DNA of 64,000 bases from Sorghum bicolor. Its lineage: Eukaryota; Streptophyta; Magnoliopsida; Poales; Poaceae. Location: positions 50,879,129-50,943,128 of the forward strand of contig NC_012878.2 of assembly GCF_000003195.3 (NCBI RefSeq), in the 5' to 3' direction. The position numbers were made by a program, and so were the translations under genes. Every line of letters begins with the position of its first letter. The first letter of the stretch is position 1. The notes under the pieces were generated by a model, which saw only the letters and a list, made by a program, of their open reading frames with translations, did not search any database and was not told the origin of the DNA. This document shows positions 23,448 through 33,958 of this stretch, piece after piece.

Positions 23448-23927
23448 CGTGTTCGGGAAAAAAAAATGTGCACAGGAACAGTCTAACTGGCTAACTGCTA
23501 TGCATAGGTCAATGTAAAGGACGGTTGGCGCATCACAAATCTGATGATGAACAGGACATCCAAAACCAGGGGCCAAGCATAACTCCCTCCTTACATGAAT
23601 CCAAATTTGTATCAGTACATTTTTTTTTTTGAGATAAACTGCACAAGTAATATGTCTTCATAAAAAGTTCCTCCTTATACATGAATCCAAATTTGTATCA
23701 AGGAATCACGAAAGCATGTTAAATTTGTAAAAAAAAACATAAGCCTGTACTATTCAGTTGTACCGTAACCGGCCGTAGAATGGATTTTTACGTAGATGGC
23801 AAGAACACAATAAATATCTGATGAATACAATTACAATGTGGATGATGCGCTTGTCTGATGCGCTTGTCCTCGGGCAGAAAGATCAAGCAGTGCTGTTTTT
23901 ACAACTTTTTTATTATAATTTAATTTA

Positions 23928-23971
23928 AAGATCAAGCAGTTGACTCTGAAGCATACAGTGCTTTGATCTCT
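23928..23971 (-). repeat. Partial duplicate of the FBPase last-exon end
   Basis: This segment repeats the end of the FBPase coding region (23999-24042) with few changes. On the minus strand it still reads [12 protein letters not shown] followed by a stop and has an AG just before it. A shorter third echo (AGAAAGATCAAGCAG) is at 23877-23890. Confidence 0.75.
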
Positions 23972-24000
23972 GCGACCGCGAGTGTCCTCAGACAGAAAGA

Positions 24001-27000
24001 TCAAGCATTGTTTGACTCTGAAGCGTACAGTGCTTTGATCTCCTCCACGTCATCGTAGCTCCCGAGGAATATTGGGGATCTGTCGTGAAGTTTAGCGGGA
24101 GCAAGTTCAAGGGCCTGCATAGTAAATTTAAAGCAGGAGCGTTTTCAGTTATGCAGTGCCAACTACTGGTAAAAATTGGAGCTGATGGTCTATAAAGCTC
24201 TCTGAGTTAAAAAAAAAAACTACTGGTAAAAATGCGGCCTGTTAAAATAGTGCCTTTCTCAATAATTTCAACCTATAAGTTGAAAATTCCACTAATATCT
24301 CAGGCAGATATGATATTTGTAGCATCAAGATTTTTCAGTTGGAAATTGGGATCTGAGAAAAGGAACTGAAACACACCCGTTGTTTTCCTGTGAAAGACTG
24401 GCCTCCAGCTTGTTCCATCAGGAATGACATCGGGAAGACTTCATACAGAACACTGCAATTCCAAATAGAACCAATGTGAGGTTAGGAAGTTAAAATACAG
24501 CTTGTTCCATCAGGAATGACATTGGGAAGATTGTTATCTTTGGTATACCGTAGTTTTCCGTTTGGACTCTTCTGGTCTGCTGGGTACAAAAATATGCCCC
24601 CATATAGTAAGGTACGATGGACATCAGCAACCATACTGCAAGCCATTCACAAGGACCATAGCAGCGTAAATTCAACCATTTCAGTTTAAAAAAGAAAGAA
24701 AGAACGAGTAGATACCAATAGCTTGAGCCCTATGATTCTTAAGAAAACTTCAGACACATTCACTTCATAACTGTAGAAGAAAGCAAACTGTGAATGCATT
24801 AGTCGAGAATGAGCAGTGAATCACCTTCCAATATATCTCAAGGATTTAGGCGATGAACCATCCTGAGGATATTTGCATTTCTCCACAAATCTGAAATGGA
24901 GCAAAATTCAGCTTGATTTCTTAAGAAGTTACAGTAACTTTGAACACACATGAGCCCTCATACTTTGCTGTAGGCCCATCCCAGTTTTTGGCATTCCCTT
25001 CGTTGACTGAATAAATCTTCCCTTTCTTTGGTATCTGCACAAGAAAGAGAAGCATAAAACGTGATACCCAAACTCAAGTACTATTTTGTTACAGTAACCA
25101 GGAAAGGAAAGAACTGCAGCCTTTTTATCTTTAACCTTGATATTTGGATGGGTCAAAATGAACTCTCCAAGGGAAGGATCAAGAGTGAAACCATTGACTC
25201 CATTTCCCGTGCTCAACACAAGCTGCCATAATTCATAACAGCAGTTAATATATATAGGAAGCCAAGTCGAAGAGAATTGTCTGGCGGTAAAATGGACCTG
25301 ACATAGATAATTACCGTGCAGGAACTCCCATACATGCAATAGCCAGCAGCAAGCATGTTTGTTCCAGGCTGAAGTACATCCTCCAAAGTCACGTTGTCCT
25401 TATCTTTGATCATGTAAATCCCAAAGATCTGCAGAGCAGAACCGAAATAGCATGTATATCAACAGTATGTTTTGAATGAAGAGGGTATGTTTCTCAAAAT
25501 AAGGTCATTTAGTTAAAATTGGTTGAACATAAGTCGACAGCGTTCTAAATTGACTATCGAAGTATGGAACGAACCCACTAAGATCAATTTTGCACTTGCA
25601 GATGGTTAATATAGTATCGTCAGAAAGGTAAACTAAACATGGTCGTATCATTGGAACTCAAATCGATCAGTACATCCTTTTGTCTTGTTATCTCGTTTGA
25701 CTCATTTGCCAGTACAGATCACAGGTGGGTCGTAAAAATCTGAATCTGAAAGTCACAATGACACATACTGTTCCGATGGAGACACCGCAGTCGATGTTGG
25801 AGGAGCCATCCAGCGGATCGAAACAAACGCAGTACCTGAACAGAGATAAAAAAAATGCACGTCACGATCAGAGAAAGCAACAGTATATGACGTTGTGGAG
25901 CTTACAAGTCAGATTCTCAGATGGATTAGGATTAGTAACGAGCAACTCAGAACAATATAGGGGGTGGCAGAATTGACGTACTTTCCGCGGAGGGCCGGGT
26001 CGACGAAGATGGCCTCCTCGTTCTCTTCAGACACAAGAACACACTGTATGTACGCAAGCGCAAAGTCAATGTCTAAGTTCAGAAGTCAAGTGTTGAAAAA
26101 CTAGACGATGTTGTTTTATAATATAGGCCTTGTTTAGTTCACCCTGAAAACCAAAAAGTTTTTAAGATTTTCCGTCACATCGAATCTTGTGGCACATGCA
26201 TGAAACATTAAATATAGACGAAAACAAAAACTAATTACACAGTTTAGCTGTAAATCACGAGACGAATCTTTTGATCATAGTTAGTCCATGATTGTATAAT
26301 ATTTGTCACAAACAAACAAAAGTGCTACAGTACCAAAAACTTTTTACTTTTCGGAACTAAACAAGGCCATAAATAAGTACGATAAATATGGGGACGTGTA
26401 CGGGTGTGTAGGAGAGTGAGTGAGTGCATTACGGTGCGGCCGCTGCTGACGAGCGCCTTGACAAAGACTTCGTTGGACAGGACATCCAGCTTCTTTTGCT
26501 CCTCACCCTGCAAATTTTTTGCTCTTGAATGTCAACGAGAGCAAGTAAAATTTAAAAACATCATTTGGATCATGCATGTATTGATCGAAGAGCAAGACCA
26601 ATCTATTCTAGTATCAGAAAACAGCATAGTGATCGATGCATGGTACGTAGGTTCAGCTAGTTGAACTCTGCAGATGCAGGTAAAAAAAAATGGCCATATG
26701 ATGATCCCCGGGCCCACCGTCAGCCAGGGGCTGAACTGAAGTCGAGATCAGTAGCAGCAACTCAAGCGTACGCGTGTCTGCACACGAAAGGCGCGCGGCG
26801 GAGTGGATGTGGATGGGTGATCGGGGGCGCGAGGAAGGGAAGCGCGTGGTGGTGCTTTGCTTTCGCTTGCCTGGACGTTGGTCTCGCCAGCGAGGCCGAT
26901 GAGCTTGGCGAGGCCGGCCTTGTTGACGGCGGAGGCGACGAACTTGCAGCCGAGGACGATGTGGGAGAGGAGGATGGTGAAGTCGCCGCGGGACTCCGGG

Positions 27001-27077
27001 TGGCGGCTCTGCTCGTTCAGCACGTGCCGCGTGATCGTCATCAGGTCCGTCCGCTGCGCCTCCGCCGCGTGGTCCAT
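24001..27077 (-). CDS. Cytosolic fructose-1,6-bisphosphatase (EC 3.1.3.11), eleven exons
   Basis: Removes the C1 phosphate of fructose-1,6-bisphosphate, a controlled step toward sucrose in the cytosol. Exons in coding order: 27077-26871, 26507-26433, 26043-25982, 25835-25769, 25428-25315, 25222-25136, 25034-24964, 24890-24825, 24635-24549, 24452-24377, 24114-24001. They join in phase into 341 residues ending in TGA. Visible motifs are [10 protein letters not shown], the metal site [37 protein letters not shown] and the FBPase signature [13 protein letters not shown]. The redox-regulatory loop of the chloroplast enzyme is absent, so this is the cytosolic, AMP/fructose-2,6-bisphosphate-type isoform. 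The first intron has a GC donor (CAG|GCAAGC); the others are GT-AG. Intron 2 holds a MITE, and intron 9 holds a copy of part of exon 10. Confidence 0.96.
24498..24530 (-). repeat. 33-bp copy of FBPase exon 10 inside intron 9
   Basis: It matches exon 10 positions 24406-24438 at 32 of 33 bases and encodes the same peptide core ([10 protein letters not shown]). It has no adjacent donor that would make it a usable exon. Confidence 0.85.
26126..26368. mobile_element. Tourist-like MITE in FBPase intron 2, ATA duplication
   Basis: GGCCTTGTTTAGTTCACC to GGAACTAAACAAGGCC, 243 bp, with direct ATA flanks (26123-26125 and 26369-26371). Confidence 0.88.
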
Positions 27078-27795
27078 GTCTTCCTTCGCCTCCTCCGCTC
27101 GCCTGCCCGCCCGGTTCGGTCCCCTCTAGCTCTAGCTCGCCCGGACTATACGGGTTCTTGGACTGTGTTGGGGGAGGGGTGGTGAGTGAGGCTAGCTAGC
27201 TGAGGGGAGGGATCGATCGATCGGCAGGCAGATGACGACAGGAGATGGGGCGGCGGTTGGGGACGCCTTTGTCCTGTGGCGCGCGCGACGGGGCGGAGGG
27301 CGTGTGCGCTCGTGTCGTGTCACGGCCGGAGCCGCGGAGCGGAGCGGCAGGACGGCGCCGTTTCTCGCGGTGCAAATTGGCAAGTTGTTGGGACGTGGTG
27401 CGGACTGGCGGCGAGCTGCGGATGGTTAAAAGTTGAGAGGCATCTGACAGCCGTAGGCTACGGTCCGTGGTGGCTTGAAATAGGCGCCGGCGCGTCGGTG
27501 CCGGGCGGGGGAATGCGATGGGGATGCGGGTTCCACGTCTGTGCCGCATGGGCGCGGATATCTACCGCGCGACCGCGATATGCTCAGGAAGCTGACGGCT
27601 GTGACTTGTTGGTGCGGGTCAAGGAAGCAAGCGTGCTCATCTGCTGCGTGCCCGAGAAAGCAGGGCACGGGGGGTGGAAATGACCGGATTCCCGGCTGGA
27701 CTGGATGGATGATTCGCTAGCTGTAGCCTCCCTGTGATGCCGGAGTGTTGTGTTGACGAGGCCACACCATGGGGCACCATTTGCATTTCTACTAA
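27078..27795. other. GC-rich upstream region of the FBPase gene
   Basis: 5' UTR and promoter of the minus-strand FBPase gene. No convincing TATA box was found. On the minus strand TATAGT near 27145 is weak. Overlapping open frames on both strands are composition artefacts. GATCGATCGATCG occurs at 27210. Confidence 0.45.
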
Positions 27796-28038
27796 GGCCT
27801 TGTTTAGTTCCAAAATATTTTGCAAAATTGACACTGTAGCTTTTTCGTTTGTATTTGACAAATATTGTCTAATCATGGACTAACTAGGCTCAAAAGATTC
27901 GTCTCGTCAATTTCGATCAAACTGTGCAATTAGTTTTTATTTTTGTCTATATTTAATACTTCATGCATGTGTCTAAAGATTCGATGTGACGGGAAATCTG
28001 AAAAATTTTGCAAAATTTTTTGGGAACTAAACAAGGCC
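27796..28038. mobile_element. Tourist-like MITE with TAA target duplication
   Basis: GGCCTTGTTTAGTTCC to GGAACTAAACAAGGCC, 243 bp. Direct TAA flanks both ends. It is nearly the same sequence and orientation as 23206-23447, so the two are closely related copies. Confidence 0.9.
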
Positions 28039-28730
28039 TAAACTGTGCTGTGCAAGTGCAAAGCGTGTAACAGGGGGCGTGCCGCTGCCGCGTGCGGATA
28101 CTATCGCGTTGGAACGGGATGCGGACCTGATTCAGCTGGCAACTGGCAGACGGGACACACCACCTCGCGGCCTGGCAGCGACGGAATGAGACGGTTTACT
28201 TTTATGCCTATCCCGATCCGTTGGACCGTTGGGACCTGGGCGCAAAAGTTGGCTTTGCCTCCATACCGTTTAGATTCCGTGTCTCTATTGGGTCCATTTG
28301 CGGTTTCCATGCACGCACCAAACGAAGGTCATGTTCGGTTCGGGAATTATCAGTTGATACGACGGTGAATTGAGCAAACCCTGTGATAAAACACCTGATT
28401 CCGATCAATATAGGCTAACTTTTTGTCTAGGGACTTAGCGTGATATCAGAAGCGAATCCTTCTTCACGAGGACCGTCACATCAATGATTTGTTCAGAAGC
28501 AATGGACAATGATGCAAAACAACTTAGGCACAAATGTTCTAAATAGCGGCTAAGTCGGGCTAATAGCAGCTAAAATTTTTTTATGGAAAAATAGTGGCTA
28601 AATTTTATATAGGAGCAAAAAGCTTTACTCTATGCAAACAACTAAAATGCAGCTATAGTGCAAGATTTAGAACCTTGTTAGGCACTAACCTGGCCATCTT
28701 TAGCAATATTTAATAACGCTCAAATTATTA
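28039..28730. other. Intergenic, no gene recognised
   Basis: A moderately GC-rich stretch of about 330 bp with open frames on both strands but no family, then AT-rich DNA. Confidence 0.4.
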
Positions 28731-28885
28731 GGCCAGTCTCAATGGGGTTTCGTTAGAGTTTCATGCACATTAAATATGCTGATGTGACGCTATATTAATG
28801 AAGAGAGAGATGATAAGAGTTTCATGGTGTTCCAAAATATTGATGTGTTGGAAACTGTGACATGAAACTCCCATTGAGGATGGCC
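28731..28885. mobile_element. Short MITE, GGCCAGTCTCA family, TTA duplication
   Basis: 155 bp between GGCCAGTCTCAATGGGG and its inverted counterpart CCCATTGAGGATGGCC. Direct TTA lies on both sides (28728-28730 and 28886-28888). The TWA-type 3-bp duplication points to PIF/Harbinger mobilisation. Related copies are at 58390 and 58535. Confidence 0.82.
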
Positions 28886-29759
28886 TTATCCCTACTTTTT
28901 CATGGCCTTTCTAGCCTTAAACTCCAACACAACTACACAAGCCCCTCCGTTTCAGCTTTCTGTTAAAGACGATTCAGATCACATATTAATAAGGGCTAAT
29001 ATATCTAAAGCCACACATGACCTAGCACACATCGAGAACGGCTTAGAACAACAAGACCGACCAACAAGTAGATCAAGCCAATCTATTGCCAACGAGAAGT
29101 GAACAACAGAAGTATATCCTTGCTCTATCTCTTATCATAACCATATAGGTCTGTCCTCTCTACTCGTCACCTACCTCTGTGCTACCATAGGGTTGTCTTG
29201 TTTCTTAGTTTAAGTTCACTTATATATTCCTCATGGAATTCAATACCTTGGAATACTTTCTGGTGAAAATTACAGTGACTGCCTTGTGCTTACGGTTTAT
29301 TCTGTTTGTCACTATAAGTGTCAACAAATCTTCTGGTGTCGTTGCTAGAAAAACAGTAGCTATTCTTGACTTAGAACCGACTTATCCACTTATCTTTTTA
29401 TCTTTCCTTTCCACCATGGATCGAACACCCCAATGTGAGTTTGGTGCTCCAAAGGGCTCACGGTTGGACCCCCAAAAATATTAAAATCCATTCTTACACC
29501 TAGTTATGAGCTTCGCCCTAACCATGGTTCAGGATCAACCTTTGTTAGGAAGAAAAAGAGAACCCCTACACCCACCTACGAGAGTTTGAGCAAATGTGTT
29601 TGTTCTTCCGCAATTATTTACAAATGGCCAAATTTCTTTCCTTTCACTATTGTCAGGAAATCGTTTTTTTGGGTGCTAGCATAGCTGGGCCGAAATTCCG
29701 AATGGACCTAATGTACTGCAGTCCAGTTAGGAATGAGGACCATTTCCATGACTCAGCTG
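28886..29759. other. Intergenic, no gene recognised
   Basis: Several short plus-strand frames (66 and 83 codons) without recognisable domains. The last five bases, AGCTG, are the copia target duplication. Confidence 0.4.
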
Positions 29760-30202
29760 TGTTAGTGTAAGCACGACGTGTTCCCAGGTGGAGGACAGGT
29801 GGCAGTGTAGCCGGTTAAGCAAGAGATGCACTAGAATTTGAATAAGACCGATGGCGGGAACGGTTAGCGCAGGGAGGAGCGTGGTGACCGCGCTCAGCGT
29901 GGGCAGTTGCTGCTGTCAGAGTGTTTTCAGTGTGTGTTGCAGTGTGAATTTCGAATTGTAAGCGTGTGTTAGCTACTGGTATAAGTAGCAGTAAGTTAGA
30001 AGAGCGTGTGTGCGCTGGGTATTCCAATTGTAAGTGTGTGAACTCTGTGTTTTGGAGTAGGGCGAAAGGGAGCGCTATCTCCCTGACGGTTCCAGCGCAG
30101 TTCATCCTTGTTCATCCAATTTCATGCTTCTCTTTGCGAGATCTTGTGTTTGAGGTTAGCCACTGTGTGTTCTTGCTCGTAATTGTTGATCCCAAGTTAT
30201 CA
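29760..30202 (+). repeat. 5' LTR of the copia element
   Basis: 443 bp, TG...CA ends (TGTTAGTGTAAGC to AAGTTATCA). By eye it is identical to the 3' LTR wherever the two align. Confidence 0.95.
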
Positions 30203-30204
30203 TT

Positions 30205-30216
30205 TGGTATCAGAGC
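30205..30216 (+). promoter_or_regulatory. Primer-binding site
   Basis: TGGTATCAGAGC, complementary to the 3' end of initiator tRNA-Met, lies two bases after the 5' LTR. Confidence 0.9.
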
Positions 30217-30264
30217 CGGTCAATTACGTAGCTAATCCACTTGAGTTCACCAGGGTGTTCATCC

Positions 30265-31667
30265 ATGTCGATGGTGATTAGTGAAGGGAGTCGGGGTGGC
30301 GGTGATGGCCAGCGTCAGTTATTCCGAACACTGACGGCGACGAACTACACTAGCTGGAGCATACGAGTTGCTGCGATTAAAGTTGAAAACAGATGGGATA
30401 AATCCCGTTCCGTCCGCAACCGTATACCGTATCTTCCCGCTCGTTTTCGTTTTTACGGGATAAACGGAAACGGGACCGAAAACGGGATAGATTAAAGCGG
30501 GAGCGGGATCGAAAACGGTAGAGCGTTTGTCCGTCCGTATTTGCGGAATCCCGTTTTTTACCGGGATATCCCGTTTTCTATCCCGTTTTTCATAAAAACG
30601 GGAAAGTAGCCCAACATAGTCCCTAAGCCCAATATGGCCCAAAATGTCTCTTGTCTTATGTGATGTATGGATAATTTATATTTGTGTGAATTGTGATCTA
30701 TGAACTATGGATATGTTCTTATGCGATGTATGGATAATTTATATTTGTGTGAATTATGATCTATGGACTATGGATATATGGTATTGTATTAATGTGGTCA
30801 CTAGTCACTGGTCAGTGCATATTTGATATTTGGTATTACATTTTGGTCTCTGTATTTGCGCTATCATATGCGGCTTACATGTTCCGGTTTGAATTTTCAC
30901 TTACCGCTCGTTTCCGTCTATTTTCGATCGTGTTTACCCGTTTTCGTATTACCGTTTATCCCGCTACCGTTTTCGCTCCCGGTTGTCGGCTTCCGCTTCC
31001 GTTTTCGTCTAAAAATATGAAAATGAAAACGATAGAGCGATTTTCCGTTCGTTTCCGTCTGTTTTCAACCTTAGCTGCGATCATGGAGGAGCAGGGATGG
31101 TGGGAGATCGTGGAACCGCCGGAGGCCGAGGCGGGGAACACACTGACGGCGGCGCAGATGTCGACGCAGACAACCAAGGACAAGAAGATTCAGACTCACT
31201 TGTTTCAATGTGTGTCCGATGAACTTCTGATGCAAGTTGTGAAGAAGAAGACAGGGCGAGAAGTCTGGGAAGCTCTGAAGGCGAGATTTGTGGGTGCTGA
31301 ACGCGTGAGATATGCGCGCCTGCAGAATCTGAAGTCAGAGTTTGATGCTCTTGCAATGAAGGACACGGAGTCGATCGACGAGTTTGCTAGGAAACTGACT
31401 GCCATGTCAGTTAAGTATAGCAATCTTGGAGGAACACTGGAAGATTCAGTCATGGTGAAGAAGTTGCTTGACACCGTGCCTGAACGTTTCATCCAGTGCG
31501 TGGCCGGGATCGAGCAATTCTGTGACTTGAAGACTTTGGTCTTGGATGATGCTATTGGTCGACTGAAGACATTTGAAGAACGCACCAAGCGGGGAGCTGG
31601 GGGTGTGCGTTCAGAGAATGGGCAGGTGCTTCTTACTCAGGCAGAGTGGGATGCAAGGCAGAAGTAG
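30265..31667 (+). pseudogene. copia gag, split by a hAT element and a stop
   Basis: The capsid region starts MSMVISEGSRGG, reads to the LTATNYTSWSIRVAAI motif and is cut at 30377 by the hAT insertion. It resumes at 31082 and continues with LFQCVSDELLMQVV, YARLQNLKSEFDAL and DAIGRLKTFEERTK, typical of the UBN2/retrotrans_gag domain. A TAG at 31665-31667 ends it. The same frame continues with a Gly/Arg-rich stretch and the CFKCKQNGNYANRC knuckle. Confidence 0.85.
30378..31073. mobile_element. Non-autonomous hAT (Ac/Ds-like) element in gag
   Basis: 696 bp with terminal inverted repeats TAAAGTTGAAAACAGA / TAAGGTTGAAAACAGA (one mismatch). A perfect 8-bp direct duplication GCTGCGAT lies at 30370-30377 and 31074-31081. 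Subterminal regions are dense in CGTTTTCG/CGGGATA-type motifs like those at Ac/Ds ends. The middle has a 63-bp tandem duplication (30662-30724 / 30725-30787). No transposase coding is present. Confidence 0.93.
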
Positions 31668-31910
31668 TCGGCAGGAGAAGGCTCTAGTGGTGGCAAATCA
31701 CAAGGGAGTGGTGGCCGTGGACGTGGAGGTCATGGTCGTGGAGGAGGACGTACTGGTCGAGGAGGTCGTGGTGATGCAGGAAGCACAGAGAAGAAAGACA
31801 AGAGCCATATCAAGTGTTTCAAGTGCAAGCAGAATGGGAACTATGCAAATAGATGCCCAAACCAGAAGAAGGAAGAAGAAGCTCACAAGGCTGAAGTTGA
31901 GTCACCAGTA

Positions 31911-32609
31911 ATGTTTGCTGAACTGGAGGTGTTGAGCACAGGAAAGAGTGCACATCACAAAGTTCAGAGCAAGATGTGTTTGAATGGTGGTCCAATGCAA
32001 CTAGAGCTGCACTTCACTGGTAATGGTGAGCCCACAGGAGACACTTGGTACCTTGACAGTGGTGCTAGCAATCACATGACTGGAGACAAGAAGAAATTCA
32101 TTGACATGGACTCTACATTTCTTGGTAAGGTAAAATTTGGTGATGGTTCTACAATTGATATTCAGGGAATTGGTTCAATTGTGTTTGATGGGAATAGTGG
32201 GAACAAATGGGTGTTAAGAGATGTTTACTACATTCCTAAACTAAGAGCAAATCTGATAAGTCTTGGTCAGTTAACTGAAAGTGGTCATAGAGTTTTAATG
32301 GATGAGGATATAATTACTGTTACTGAGAAAATGCCATATAGAATGATCATGTGTGTTCAGAGAACTGGGAATAGATTGTATAAGATTGGGCTCAGTGTTG
32401 GTGAACCTACTTGTTTGTTAACTAGTCTGGATGATCAGGGATGGCTTTGGCATGGTAGACTTGGTCATACAAATTTTCATGCATTGAAGCAACTAGTTGA
32501 TAAAGAAATGGTAGGTGGTGTCCCACTAATTCAGAAACCAGATCAAGTTTGTCAGGCCTGTTTGGTTGCAAAACATACCAGATTGTCCTTTCCTAGATCA
32601 GCTCTGTGA
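31911..32609 (+). pseudogene. copia protease and pre-integrase region
   Basis: In the gag frame. WYLDSGASNHMTG carries the DSG aspartic protease motif, followed by LRDVYYIPKLRANLISLGQL and the WLWHGRLGHTNF gag-pre-integrase motif with the integrase zinc finger (HX-H...CQACLVAKH). A TGA at the end and a frame change precede the integrase core. Confidence 0.88.
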
Positions 32610-33259
32610 GAGCAGAAGAGCCTTTGGGTCTAGTCCATGTGGATTTGTGTGGTCCTATCACACCAAGTTCAGTGAGTGGCAATAATTATTTTATGTTACT
32701 GATTGATGATTGCACAAGGTGGTGTACTGTCTACATGTTGAAATCTAAAGATCAAGCAGTAGAAGCTTTTGTAAGGTTCAAAGCTCAAGTTGAAAATAAT
32801 TGCAATGATAAGATCAAGGTGCTTAGGTCTGACAGAGGAGGAGAGTTTCTTAATGGAACACTTCAATCAATCTATGATCAAGCAGGGATCAGAAGGCAGT
32901 TCACAGCTCCATATACACCTCAGCAGAATGGTGTAGTGGAGAGAAAAAATAGAACAGTCATGGAGATGACTAGAGCTTTGATGAAGAGTATGAGAATACC
33001 AGGAAGGTTTTGGGCAGAAGCAGTGAGACATGCAGTATATTTGCTCAATAGATTACCTACAAAAGCTATGGGAAACAGGACACCATATGAAGCCTGGAAT
33101 GGCAAGAGACCTCATCTTGGTCATTTGAGGATATTTGGTTGCAAGGGGTATGTCAAAACAGTGAAGCCACATTTGAAGAAACTGGAAGATAGGAGTGTGC
33201 CAATGGTTTATTTTGGCATAGAGGAAGGTAGCAAGGCTCACAGAATGTTCAATCCTTAG
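32606..33259 (+). pseudogene. copia integrase core
   Basis: The DDE retroviral-type integrase core is visible: LVHVDLCGPI (first Asp), LRSDRGGEFLN (second Asp) and YTPQQNGVVERKNR (Glu). IFGCKGYV and a stop at 33257-33259 follow, after which the same frame goes on. Confidence 0.88.
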
Positions 33260-33271
33260 ACAAATAGGATT

Positions 33272-33901
33272 GTGGTTAGCAGAGATGTAGTGTTTGAGGA
33301 AACAGTGATGTGGGACTGGGAAGTTACTGACAATGCTGAAATTTCAGATGAAATGGAGATGGGTCAGTGGAACTCACAGATGGATCTGAATAATGAGGGA
33401 GGAGATATTGATGTTGGTGCTCAGGAAGATCATCACAGTGATCATGATGCAGGAGGAAGTGCTGAACCATATTCTGTTGCAGGGGGAGATGTAGTGACAG
33501 TGGACTCGGCTGTACAGTCAGAACCTATCCAAAATCCGACAACAGACATGGAAATTGATTCAGCACAGCATTTAGATCAGGACTCAAGCCTGAATCAGGA
33601 TATGATGAATGGCATTGACAGTGATGATTTTGATGAAACACCTAGAAGATTTAGAAGTCTGAATGAAGTTTATCAATATTCTCAAGTGGTGAATCTTGAT
33701 TCAGATACTGATGAAGAAAATGCAGGAAATGCTGGGCAGAATGATGCAGTGGAGTTAGTTGCATTACTCACAGTGATGGAGGAACCTACTTGTTTCAGTG
33801 ATGCAGAAAATGATCCAAATTGGGTGCAAGCCATGGATGATGAGATGCATTCAATCTGCAAAAATGGAACATGGGAACTTGCCACACTTCCACCAGGATA
33901 G
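33272..33901 (+). pseudogene. copia integrase-RT linker
   Basis: It starts with VSRDVVFEE, the usual C-terminal integrase block, followed by a long acidic spacer and EPTCFSDAENDPNWVQAMDD, the entry to RT. It ends at an in-frame TAG (33899-33901). A TAA follows at 33935-33937. Confidence 0.8.
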
Positions 33902-33958
33902 AAACCAATTGGGCTAAAATGGGTCTTTAAGCTCTAAAGGAATGCTGATGGTGAAGTA

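Noticed and set aside
24490..24675. 61-codon ORF inside the FBPase gene
   Set aside because: A read-through of exon 9 into intron 9, including the copied exon 10 piece; not an independent gene.
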